Assembly: GCF_014905175.1 (NCBI RefSeq)
Contig: NC_057790.1
Location: forward strand, 6,200,001 to 6,264,000
Direction of reading: 5' to 3'
DNA: 64,000 nt
From: Aphidius gifuensis
Lineage: Eukaryota; Arthropoda; Insecta; Hymenoptera; Braconidae
Shown here: in pieces, positions 51,601 to 63,471 of the stretch
Layout of the letters: the number at the start of each line of letters is the position of its first letter
Position numbering within the stretch: position 1 is the first letter of the stretch
Notes under the pieces: model-generated
What the model saw: the letters and a program-made list of their open reading frames with translations, nothing else
Told to the model about the DNA's origin: nothing
Database searches by the model: none
Program-made: the position numbers and the translations under genes

Positions 51601-52995
51601 ACAGTCTCAATTCTACAAATTATCAACTATTTTGTCCAAAATTTGGACGTTATTCGATGCATTATTTATTTAAATATTTATAATTTATTTATTTATATTC
51701 ACAATGTCAAAAGAATATTATTTAAAATAATTTACATTATTTTTTTCATTTAATAAGATTAACAGATTACAATGTTTAAATGAATTTTTTAATAAAATTT
51801 ACAATCACATTGATAAATAAAAATTATTAAAATTTATAATAATTATTAACGTTATTTAAATTATAATTTTATTTGAAATTTTCTGTTTATTTTTTCATAT
51901 ATTTCATTGAGTTTAATAGTACGGTTATTATCATTTATTAATTTAAAAAGAAAAACATAAAAAAATAATTATTTACCATGCAGTATTTTAATAATTATAT
52001 ATCAAATTATAATTAATTTTCATTATGGTAAAAAAATAAATTAAATTAATTAATATTAATAAAATAAACTAATGATAATTATTTATTGAGTGCAAATAAT
52101 TTATCAATACGTATACTGCAAGGCCCTTCAAAAACTCCCAAATTTATTTTTAAAAAAAATCTTTTTTCATCGGGTATTTCGTTAATGTAATTTAAAAAAA
52201 AAAATTACTTAAATATCATACGAATTTTATACAAAAAAAAATCTTAAATTCATACTCATTCACTGTACATTATTTAAAATTTTATGAATATTTTTTTTTG
52301 TCATATTTTGATTATTACGATTGAAGTTAATAATTCGAGTACTTCATAATCCCCATGATTTTTAAAAACATGTTTATTTACAAATTGCACATGGGATAAA
52401 AATTAAAATTTAAATAAAATAAATAGTCAATTATAAAAGACAGCAAAAGCTTATCACTGTCATTTTTATCTAAAAAAATTTTTCTTCATTTTCAAAATAA
52501 TAATTAACAACAAATATTAATGATGGTATAAAATTTATAATGAATTTTATTTAAATCTAAAAATGGACGAAAACTTAAGTAATAAAAAAAAAAAAAAAAA
52601 ATTGATATGCCCATTTATAAAATAAATTGCAATTTAAAATAAATAAAATTAATACACTACGTGCATTATATAAGTTTGATTAATTAATTAAAAATTAATT
52701 ACTTAATAACGAAATAAAAAAAAAAAAAATGAAAATATATGTCAAGGCAGTCACGATTATTATTATTTTTTTTTGTTCATAAAAATAAAGTGTAAATAAA
52801 CGATGACTAATAAAATTTATAATAATATATCTTAATATTTATGAAAAATATATAACTTTATGAAATGAATAGGTCATTTTAGTTGCTCTCTTGGTATTGC
52901 AATGAGGGAAAAATAAAAAAATAAAATAAATAACACTGAATGAATGCACAGATGGTGAAATAAATCTAATTACCTGTTTAATTGTTATACTACTG
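48654..52995. other. Upstream region of mastermind up to the distracted 3' end
   Basis: A CAG acceptor immediately upstream of the first mastermind coding exon (48672) implies a 5' UTR exon somewhere in this interval or beyond it. The less AT-rich segments at 49120-49340 and 50050-50480 are the best places for a promoter. A leftward TATAAAAG string near 50278-50288 lies in the second of these. From 50500 to 52960 the sequence is almost purely A/T-rich with no supportable gene; the right end should hold the distracted 3' UTR. Confidence 0.4.
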
Positions 52996-55900
52996 CTAAA
53001 TGCAGGTTGAATCTGGATGTTGACTGGCTGATTTACGTGTTTTTTTTGGTTCTTTTGCTGTTAATTCTTGTGATGGTCTTCTTGGACTACCTAATGTAAC
53101 AAGTGCTGATGCAACTGCTAAACCAGCACTTTGTCCAGCTGGTGTATAAAGTTCATCACCAGTTGGAAGTCTAACAAGTAGAGATAAAACTGCTGCTCTA
53201 TTACCACAACAAGGTTCTAATGCAATGGGACTTGGTGCATCTTGAAAATCCTTAAATAAATAAAAGCAAATTCACATTAATTTTTGATCATTTTAAAAAT
53301 AATATATATTTATAATTACCTTTTTTTTTTTATGTCTTGTGTTACCATTAAGTTCTTGTTCATTTTTCAATACTTCATTTGATACATCACGTATATTTAT
53401 TTCAACAAGTACTTGACTAAATGCACGACTAGCCATTTGTTGCATTTCAACAAATAAACGTTGTCGTCTACGATACATGTCATATTTTTGTTTTATTTTC
53501 CATAATATTGCAGCAACCATTAATAATGCAAGGAAGCACCTGTGTGGAGTCATATAATCTCTAGTTTACAAGTTAGTACTGCCTGAGGTTTATAGCAATT
53601 AAAAATATGTACTGATGGTACAACATACTTGCTATTATTTATTATTAATTTATTATTATTAAAAAATAGTAACGATTTTACTTACGTAGAAAATGTTATG
53701 AAAAACTGCTGTAGATTTAACTTTGAATATTGTGAAAATGATATTTGTATCCATAATGGTGGTTGAAAATCATAAACATATACATAAAATGTTGTATTAC
53801 TTTCACCAGTTGCAAAATTATAATCAGCTTTACTAAAACGATATTTATATGTTGTACAATTTGCACCAAGTAATAATGGTTGTTCTGGACGATTTGCTTT
53901 TCTCATTGTTATATTCATTTTAGCAAGTACTGAGCATGCTATTGAAAATTCAGCATCAACATCTGGTTTTGATGGTGAATTTTTAAAATTAATTGCTCTA
54001 TAATGACGATCTTCTTTTTTACTAAGATTAAATGTAAATTGATAATCAATAGCCAATTGATCTGTAATATAAAGATAATAATAAAGAATAAATATAAATA
54101 AAACAAATAATATACATATATATAAATAAATAAAACTTACAAAAACAAGAACCCCTTGTTGGATCACCTTCATAAAGACTAGATATATCGCAACGTTCAC
54201 AATGATCACCAATAATTCCTTTAGTTGTACAATAACATTTACCAGTTTCACTAGTACATTCAGTACCTTGATCATTGCAAGAACAAGGTTGACATGTTGC
54301 ACCATTAAGTGGACTACCATAATAACCAGGCATACATTTATCACAATGTATACCACGTGTTAAATTACCACATGGTTTAATACATTCATTACTATCACCA
54401 ATACAAGTACTATGTCCATTACATTGACATACTGGACAACTTGTAAAAAACCATTGATTTATTTTACAATAATTATTTTTTAAATTTGTATTTGGTCCTT
54501 TTGAACCACCAGACATACATTTACCTTTGCCTGTTTTAGAACCATCATCACACCAACCACAACCAGGATCAGATCTACAATCTAAACATGAATCATAAAA
54601 ATTACACCATTCTTTACCATTATTTGTATCACGACAACTTGATTCACTTGTTGTCCATTCACGACATTGTCCATATGGAAAACTAACTGGATATGCATTT
54701 TTATCAACACATTTATTTTCATTTTGACACCATATACAATCAAATTCTGTACAATTACGACAAGATGTCCAATCAACACATGGTGTATATGTTTTACATG
54801 ATTCCATTGTCAATGGTTGTGCTTGTATTCCATTATTATTATTATTATTATTATTTAAACTATAATTATTATTGTTGTTGTAATTTTTCATGTTGTAATT
54901 TTTCATATTATTATTATTACTATTACTGCTGCTATGATGATGATGATTATAATTGTTATTATTATTATTTAATATAAATGTATCTTTAATTTTCATAAGT
55001 GGTTTACATCTGTCATTACCATTTGGCCATGCCCACATACAATGTGGATTACTTGTACATGCATGACATGTATGTAATTGATAACATTCAATACCAGAAT
55101 ATAAATCACATTGTTCTAATGTTGTTATACCAACAATTGGTGGTTCATCACCGCTACCACCACCACGTCTACATATTTCATATGCACAATTTTTACCACA
55201 CCATGAACAATCATATGAATTTTGTACACATGCTGAACAATCTTTAAATAATTTACATAATTCTTCTGGTGATGTCATACCACGTGGTTGTTGATTATCA
55301 TCTGGACAACGTATATATGTATATGTTGTATCATAATTATCAATATGTATAATTTTTTTATTATATTCAACACAACGATCTTGTCTTTTATCCCATATAC
55401 ATTTTGTACCAGTTCTTGATATAAGACATTGACTTTGTGTTAATAAATGTTGACAATTACCAGGTGTATATTTAATCATATCAGATAATATTTGTCCATC
55501 AAAACCACCATAAATATATATTGATTTTTGAAATACATTTGCACTATGTCCATATCTTGGTAAATCTGACATTTCACGTGGCATTGAATAATAATGCCAT
55601 GAATCACATGTAACATCATATGCAATTGTATCTGCTGAATAACAACGTGCACCATGTGAATGTATTGTATCATTATGTGTATTACCACCAAATATTAACA
55701 TTAAACCATCACTAACAAATATACCAGTATGAAAAAAACGTGCTGATGGTGCTGATGTTAATAAACGCCATACATGACTATTTGGATTATATGAATATAT
55801 ACGATTTGTTAATGCTTGTGTACTTTGTGATTCAGATACATAACCACCATAAACATATATTAAATTTGTTAATTTATCATGTGCTGAACTATGTCCATAT

Positions 55901-57921
55901 CCACCTTTTACTGGAAAACCAATTGTATCAATTATTTTCCATTCACGTGTACCAAAATAATATTCTTGTACTGTATTTAAATAACCATATTGTGGTGAAT
56001 GACCAAATATAACAACCATTTTTTCATTTTTATCATGACTATCATGTATTAAAGTTGCTGTATGTCCAGCAACATTTAATGGTCCACACATTGTCATTGA
56101 CATTGTTTTATTAGCAGCAATATTATTATTATTATTACAATTACTTTTAACTGTAACATTTTCCCATATTTTTGCTGATATATCAAATGCCCAAATTTCA
56201 TTAGTAAATGTTGTATTATCTTTAACACCACCATACATAAATATTTTATCACCAAATAATACACATGAATGTGCATAACGTGATAATGGATATGTACCTT
56301 CAATATGTGGTGTTTCCCAAACATTACCATTAAAATCATAAACATATATCATTTTTGATTTATGAAAACTTTCACCACCAACAATATATAATGAATCACG
56401 CCATACTATTGAACAATGACTTGCTGAACCATCTGGTAAATAATCATCATATGTTATTGTTTCCCAATAACCACGTTCAATTTTTTGACTACAATCTGGT
56501 CCTTTAAAACCAGGTAAACAATCACATTGATGTCGTTCTGGATTACATTCACCTTGTTCATGTTGATGTGTACAATTATTTGGACATACTGGTGAATCAC
56601 ATGCTTCACCAGTCCACATACCATCACATGTACATGTACCATCAATACATGCACCATGACCAGAACAATCAGTATGTGAATATCTAAATAAACAAATAAA
56701 AAATTCATGTATTATCTTTCATTATGTATTATTATTATTATTAAGATTTAATTACCTGCTTGGACATGCATTAACTTTGTATGATATATTAAAACCACTC
56801 ATGTTATATGCAACATCAGAATAAAAATGTAGGAAGACAGTACCAGATTTTGCAATGATTTCTGGTACACGACGTATGTGATAACCATCTTTATGCATTA
56901 AACCAGTAAATATACCAAGTAATGGTGCTTCAACACTATCACCATCATAAATATATAAATGATCCCAGCCACATTCTGTTGCAAATTCTTCAATATGCAT
57001 TCGTATTGATGAATTTGGACTACTCTCAATTAGCCATGAACATTTAACATCTGTTGTGTAATTACCAACGCCATCATGAATACTTCCTGATGGTGCTGTA
57101 AGTCTATGACATAATAATATTTATCATATTATAATTAAAAGTATAAATTAAATAACCTTGGTGTTATAAAAATTAAATATAATTTAATTTAATTTATGCT
57201 ATTTAACACTAGGCTTGAGAAAAAAAAAAAAGAAAGATATGTTGTCTTCTTCTTCTTCTTCTTCTTCTTCTTGAAGAGAGGAAAAGAGACAAGTACCGTT
57301 ATGTACTTCTACTACTACTACTACTGTAAATGATAAATATTGCTTTGATGATAAATATCAACAAAAAAATAAATAAATTAAATAATTTAAATGACATGTA
57401 GATATTAATATTCACGATATGTGATTGTAATATATAAAATGATGGGATCAATGACTCCACATGATTTGATATGTTTATTAATGAGCTGATAGCTCAATGT
57501 ATACATTAAAAAAATTATCATAATGTAAAAATTAAATATATATAATTAGTGTCAAAGTAATGTAGATTTGTGGTTTTTTTTTGTAAACTTACTTGACTTT
57601 ACCACTGCAGTGTTGACATGCTGAACCTTGCCATCCATCATGACAAATACAGCTACCATTGACACAGTCACCGTTGATACAATTGTCTAGAGTACAACTT
57701 ATAATTTCTAGACCGGATGTTGTTGATGATGATGATGATGATGAAGATGATGATGCTGCTGTTGTTGTTGTAATAACTCCAAATAAAATTAACAAAACAA
57801 TCACAGCCCATAACAACGGATAGGTAATAATATACTTGGATATATTATCATAATGTGACAGATATTTTCGACGATATTTTGATTTAAATAGAAATAAAAA
57901 CATCTGCACAACTTCTGCCAT
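52996..57921 (-). CDS. dsd: Attractin family membrane protein (distracted)
   Basis: Six exons read leftward, 57921-57593, 57103-56756, 56683-54141, 54061-53686, 53539-53320 and 53250-52996, joining in phase to 1356 aa. The start AAAATGG at 57921 follows a plain leader; an upstream ORF extension lacks ATG. Order of parts: a hydrophobic signal/anchor (about 31-50), EGF-like (77-106), CUB (110-222, with ECGWDHLYIYDGDS), two EGF-like modules (226-290), Kelch repeats (about 300-630), several PSI modules (about 640-970), laminin-type EGF repeats (about 975-1072), a juxtamembrane domain with YQLAIDYQFTF, one TM helix (about 1197-1214), and a cytoplasmic tail with IALEPCCGNRAAVLS and GQSAGLAVASAL ending in STCI. 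These tail motifs are diagnostic of attractins. The C-type lectin domain of mammalian attractin is not visible; an Asn/His-rich linker stands at that position. Attractins act at the cell surface in neural and pigment signalling and as E3-ligase (Mahogunin) partners. Confidence 0.9.
57245..57325. repeat. Two trinucleotide microsatellites in distracted intron 1
   Basis: A TTC run (57245-57272) is followed about 40 bases later by an ACT/CTA run (57310-57325). Both lie in the intron between the first two distracted exons. Confidence 0.8.
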
Positions 57922-59076
57922 TTTGCTGGGCTTCCATGTCAGAGACAATGGCCAATGGCGAACACGAAAAATTGACTCGTTTTCAATCACTTGGCTTTTT
58001 AAGTCGAGAATGATGAAGAATTTAATTGTCAACTATTTTTATTTACTATAAATATAATATTATTATTATATCATATGTTATATGTCACTTTATATTGGAT
58101 CAATTTTACTTGTTGTATTTTTTATTTTTTCGTTGATGATATTAAACAGTTAGAAAATACAATAAACTACCGTAAAACTACCTGTCAAAAGATTAGTAGA
58201 GATATTCTCACACACCAGTCCATAGACTTGTCCAAGTTTATATATATAAAGTCCTCCTCTTTTCACCCACTTTTGCTTAACCCCCCTGAGCCGTCAAAAA
58301 TCACCGCCATGTTTTTTTTTAAAGCCAATTTATCATATAATTTAAATTAAAAATATTTTTTTATAACAATTTTAGAGTTAAATTTTTACATCTGTTTGTT
58401 AGCATTTTGAATTTAATATAAGCATTTTTGTTATTTTGAACAGCTTATAAGTTTTATTTGAATTTTTATTTTCATTAACAGTCGGTAAAGTAGAAAGCAT
58501 TAAACGCGCGAAAATTTAAAAATGAATTTAACTTGAATATAAAAAACAACACAATGACTTGATTATTATTAAATAAATAAAAGTTATATTGATAAAAAAT
58601 AATCAAATTAATAATTAAAAATTATATAATATTATTTTTTAAATAAATTATTAGTTTTTTTAATTTAAAAAAAAAAAAAAAAAACAGTGTCCTGCGCGTC
58701 ACGGGTGATATGATATATATAAAATACGAAACAAACGAAGGCACGGGACCCACTCTTGCAGATGCTCAAATGCATTCAATGTGTAAAGAAATAAAAATAT
58801 TTTTGTCTATAATTTTAAATTAATTTAAATATTAAAATTTTCTAAATAAAAATTCATAAATGTATAAATATTAATTAATTTTAAAAGTTTTTTAAGACAT
58901 TTCATTAATTCATCAAGAACAAAGGTGCGTTGATTTTTTTTTTTTTTAATTTATGTTTTGTTTTTTAATGAAAAAAATAATTGCAATATAGATGTATTCA
59001 GTTTTTTTTCGTAAATTTGATTTTCTACTTTTTTAAAAAAAATTTTTTCATTTTTTTTCTGTATAGATTTTAAGTT
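57922..59076. other. Shared intergenic region between distracted and the forkhead gene
   Basis: The start codons of the two divergent genes are 1155 bases apart, so this segment should hold both promoters. It contains a segment of higher GC at 58185-58320 with TATATATATAAAG (about 58232-58244), a TTCTCACA string near 58206 whose reverse fits the Su(H) consensus, and a second island at 58685-58790. A likely 5' UTR intron of the forkhead gene runs from a donor at 58925 (AAAG, then GTGCGT) to an acceptor at 59065-59066. Confidence 0.45.
58714..58724 (+). promoter_or_regulatory. TATA box candidate for the forkhead gene
   Basis: TATATATAAAA is followed by a less AT-rich leader-like segment, then by a splice donor at 58925 and an acceptor at 59066 just before the start codon at 59077. 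The spacing would give a two-exon 5' UTR. The island at 58232-58244 is an alternative. Confidence 0.3.
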
Positions 59077-59852
59077 ATGATTGGACCATCATCAGGTGTT
59101 AATGATGTTAAAAATCATGATGAAAATCCAGTGCGTATTAAAAGAAAAATATTTGAAGAATTGGATATTGATAGTTTTTGTGACGAAGTGTGTCAAAGTG
59201 CTAAAAAGTGTAATTCAATGGAATCTCAAATATTAAATATTGACACAGATGATATTGAGTTATCATTGTCATCAGTATCACCATCACAATCACCATTAAT
59301 ACAAGATACAATAAATAATGATTCAGTAACGAGACTAGAAGTTCTTGTTGTTGATGGTACTTGGGATGTATCAAATCTTGCTGGAGCAGATTTTATTGAT
59401 TTTTTACCAGGCCTTAATCATGAAACAGGAATAACAATTGGTCATAATAATATTGATAATATTGATAATAATTATGGTACAATATTATCATATTGGGAAC
59501 CAGAAACAACAGAGACAAGTGATTGTACAAATATACTTGATAATCATGAATTATCATCATCAGAATTAACACAACCACAACAACAACAACAACAACATCA
59601 ACGTTCATCATCAGTTGTTAATTATGAAACACAAATATCAACTGGTAATCAACAAGATGATCAAGAAAATGCTAATCTTTCATGGCTTATTGATTTTAAA
59701 TTAGATAATTTTATTGAAGCACCAGAAGAAAAAACAATTTTACCATGTACAAGAACAAATAATAATGGTAAATATTTTAATCTTAAATTTTTCATTAATT
59801 TAAATTTAAAAAATATCATGTATTATTTCAGTTAATAAAAATCGTAATCAAG

Positions 59853-59884
<32 letters not shown>

Positions 59885-62058
59885 TATCATAGTGATAATA
59901 GAAAATCATACAACAGTGAAAATAATGAACAAGTTATTAAAACACAATCACAAATAACAACTAGTTATATTCCACCAATTGATAATCGTAATTATTCATC
60001 ATCAGTACGTTCAGATGGACCAAAAAAACCACCATTTACATATACAGAACTTATTGAACATGCTCTACATGAAAAAGGAGAATTAACAGTGTCTGCAATT
60101 TATCAATGGATATCGTAAGTATTAAAAAAAAAAATTGTAATATATAATGTAGGTTTTATTTTTTCATTTATTTTTATTTTTTGAATGATGCATTTATTTT
60201 GAAATATGTATAGTATAAAGTTTTTAAGATTTTAAATTTCCATTTGGTGACTGTATATATATTTGGTCGTCACAAAATGAGGGTGCAAAAATATTACCTG
60301 GTACTTGATGGTACCACTGCCCCCAATGCACGGTACTACCTGGTACCACCTTCTACCCTCATCTGACTGTTTCAACTTTTGTAGCATTTAACTGAGCTTT
60401 CACTTGTTCAATTGTTTAAAATATAATATTTTTTTATTTATAAATAAATAATGTTTTTATTTTTTTTAATTTTAAATAATTTCATTAATCAAAAATATAT
60501 ATTTGCATTAATCAATTAATAATCAATAAATAAAGTAAATTTTTTTGCAATTAATTATCAATAAATTAATTGATTTTTTACAATTGAATTGATAATCAAT
60601 AATTTAATACTTGATTTTTACTATTTAAATTACATTTATCAAATTTACAGATTAAAAAAATCAAAGCAATAAATTGAAAGGTCAATCAAAAGTAGAATCA
60701 AAAAAAAAAAAAAAAATGTCAACACTCTCTAAATGTCCTGTGATTATAAATGATATATATTTTGACATTAAATGTATATTATTATATTGAAATTATAATT
60801 GATTTATAAATATATATATATGTAATCACTGGGGCGTGTAAAGAGATAGTTTATTGCGACAAAAAAAAAACCTTCTTCCCCTCAAACATAAACGACTAAT
60901 GGCATATGAATTTTTTTTTTTTTTGGGGGTGGGTAACACGCCGTGACATCGCACGAGTTAAACCAGGTGAACAGGTAAAGTAAATTACAATTGAGGGGTA
61001 GATTTGAATTGTTTTTCAAATTTTTAAGATGACATGATTACAATAAAGACAAAAAAAATAATCACAAATGATTAAAAAATACAAATAAATTAATGTATCC
61101 TCTGTTAATTTTGGTGCTGACATGTGCCTGTTACCATTAAGTCATCATCTTTTTTTTTTCCTTGACAGTGAACACTTTCCATATTACAAGAGTAATGATG
61201 ATCGTTGGAAAAATTCAGTTCGACATAATTTATCGATAAATCCACATTTTCGAAAAGGATCAAAAGCACCACATGGAGCTGGACACTTGTGGGCAATTGC
61301 TAATCGTGAAGACATGAGACCACGTCAATTAACAGCAATGCAAAATTTCATTTCCAACTCAACGTTAAAACAGGGAGTTAAAAATTCTAGTGAATTAAAT
61401 TATACACGAAAAAATAGTACAGAAAATACAACAAGGTTAATATAATTAATAAATAATTAGCTAATAATTAGATAATAATAATTTAAATAATTTATTTGTC
61501 TAGACAATGTGTAGCTATTGATGAAGTTGCAGCAGCAACTGCAAGTATTAGTCAATCAACTGATGAAGATATTTTATCATCATCATCATCATCAACACTT
61601 GAACACTGTGCTGAACAAATATTAAATGGTATAAAAAGAGAAGTTGAAGTACAGTATCTTGTACCAATGACACAACAAAATAATTCAAATAATGATCATC
61701 AATCTCAATCAACTGATCAAACTTCAATTGACAAAGCAACAGGTTTGTATTTAAAAAAAAAAAGCTACATTATTATAATAATAAAAAAATTAAGTTAATA
61801 AATTAATGATAATTATTAAAAAAAGAACGTGACTGTTGGAACGTTCTTGCAGATTTTTTAAATCCAGTATCAAAAGAAGTTGTTGCTGAAGAATGTGGTC
61901 TTATTGGTGAGGGTTATCTTGTAACTGATTTAAATCCATCAACTTTTGGACTTAGTATGGCTGAATCAGAAATAATAACATCAGAAAATTTATTTGGTGA
62001 AGAATTGAGTTTTCAATTTTATGAATTATCATCATCATCACAAATACAATCAGCCTGA
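59077..62058 (+). CDS. Forkhead-box transcription factor (FoxN2/3, CHES-1-like type suspected)
   Basis: Exons 59077-59767, 59832-60114, 61169-61435, 61504-61742 and 61853-62058 join in phase to 561 aa. The winged-helix DNA-binding domain (about residues 290-385) is split by the 1.05 kb second intron. It begins KPPFTYTELIEHAL, has helix 2 SAIYQWIS, and carries the recognition helix DRWKNSVRHNLSINPHF followed by KGSKAPHGAGHLWAIA. That recognition helix is close to the universal Fox WKNSVRHNLS pattern. The N terminus is acidic and Ser/Gln-rich; the C terminus is acidic with EECGLIGEGYLVTDLNP and NLFGEELSFQFYEL blocks that look conserved. I believe this matches insect CHES-1-like proteins but cannot confirm the subfamily from sequence alone. 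The ATG sits ten bases after a probable acceptor (59066). Confidence 0.85.
60277..60362. repeat. Inverted repeat in the forkhead intron
   Basis: ATGAGGGT (60277-60284) pairs with ACCCTCAT (60355-60362). Between them are several GGTACC/GGTACT strings able to pair with each other, giving a possible hairpin of about 86 bases in an otherwise A/T-rich intron. It could be a small MITE fragment or a structured RNA; neither is shown. Confidence 0.4.
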
Positions 62059-62187
62059 CATTGTGAAATGAAAAATAATTGTATTCGTATGATATTTTTA
62101 GATGATAAAAATATACAAAATTTTCATACAATTGATGATAATAATTCAAGTCCAGATTTTATACTTCCGGATGATATTCCGTTATAA
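62059..62187 (+). other. In-frame extension after the forkhead TGA stop (readthrough candidate)
   Basis: After TGA at 62056-62058 the same frame stays open for 42 codons to a TAA at 62185-62187. The next base is C, the most permissive context for UGA readthrough in insects. The peptide is acidic with hydrophobic residues (it ends DFILPDDIPL), more like coding sequence than the flanking UTR. Chance persistence of an open frame this long is possible but not common in DNA this AT-rich. Confidence 0.35.
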
Positions 62188-62522
62188 ATAATCATGATGA
62201 TACTGTTTATAATATTGATAGTTGATTCAATTGGCTATAAGTGTGCCTTAACAAAAAAAATTCATTATTTATATATATAATAAATATTAATGAAAATGTT
62301 TTATCAAAAAAAAAAAAAAAACTTGTGAGTGTTTGTCGATAGACATGATTTATTACTTGTACTATTCACGATTTGTCTTCTAGTCTTTAATTAATTAATC
62401 ATGATGATTTTTGTATTAGCAAAGAAAATAAAATATTTACAATTTAAAAAAAAATCAAAACAGCTTAATTATTTTTAGCTTTTAATAATTTTATACTGCT
62501 CATACAATATTAAAAAATAATT
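62188..62522. other. Convergent 3' UTRs of the forkhead gene and CRIF1
   Basis: The 335 bases between the two stop regions hold AATAAA-type signals on the + strand (about 62278) and TTTATT (leftward signal, about 62350). The transcripts probably end close together or overlap. Confidence 0.4.
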
Positions 62523-63471
62523 TTATTCATTTTGTTGTTGTTTTTCTGAGCTTTTAGGTTGTTCTTCTTTTTTTGTTGTAACACTTTTTGATTGTTCCAT
62601 CAATTGTGCCATAATTTTTTTTGATCTTTCTTCTTTTTTTGCTGCCTTCTTTAATTTTTTATCTTCTTTTTCTTTCATTTCAATCATTTGTTTAAATCTT
62701 TCATCACCTATAACATTAAACATCATTTAAATAAAATTTCTAATTTAATTATATAATAAAACTAAGTCAACTTACGAGGATCAATTTTAAATCCAAATTG
62801 TCGTCGTACTTCTTCTACAAGACGTTCTTTACGTTCTTTTGCTGCAAGCATTTCTCTTTCTTTTTTATTAATTTTGTCAGTTAAATCTTTTTGCCATTTA
62901 TCAACCATTGACATATTTTTTGCAATTTCCATTTCTCTATAAAAATAATAGCCAATATTAAAACAATGTTTATTAAATATATAATAGTAATAATAATATA
63001 CCTTTTTTGTATTTTTTCTTCTGCTTCTTTGTGACGTTGTTCAATGAGTTTCCAACGTTCTTGTACTGACAAAGGATATCCTGTATTTTCATAATCAATT
63101 TTATCATCAATTTCTTCTTTTGTTGGCCAAATTGAACCAACTGGTACATCCAATGAATCAATGCCATATCTACCAACAGTTCTTTGCTTAAAACGAACAG
63201 TATCATGAATCCATAACATACTTTCTGTATATGGTTTTACACCCATTATTCTATTACGATCTTGTGGTCGTAAATTTGATTTATTTCTTTTTTTTAATAA
63301 TGCCTCTTGTTCTTCAGGTGTTTTATAATCAAGATATTTTGGAGTCTCATCAGCATCAACATCATCAATTTTATTTACATCTTTTGTTGAATAACATTGC
63401 TTTAACAAAAGTCGATAAATTCCAACATTTAATCCAATGCCTTTTTCACTTATTAACACTCTTGAATTCAT
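62523..63471 (-). CDS. CRIF1: Mitochondrial large-subunit ribosomal protein mL64 (CRIF1/GADD45GIP1)
   Basis: Three exons read leftward, 63471-63002, 62936-62776 and 62707-62523, with matching phases giving 271 aa, a little longer than the human protein (about 222). The N terminus is Arg- and Lys-containing with few acids for about 30 residues, as expected for a mitochondrial targeting sequence. The family core is the RTVGRYG then PVGSIWPTKEE region (about residues 98-117). It is followed by a long Glu/Lys/Arg-rich helix with VDKWQKDL (the counterpart of VNWQ in human CRIF1) and FGFKIDPRDERFKQM. The C terminus is Lys/Gln-rich. The protein sits at the polypeptide exit of the mitoribosome and supports membrane insertion of OXPHOS subunits. 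The convergent neighbour is the forkhead gene. Confidence 0.85.

Noticed and set aside
53682..56708. Many Val/Ile/Met-rich ORFs overlapping distracted
   Set aside because: Shadow frames of the 2.5 kb distracted exon, caused by its strong A/T third-position bias.
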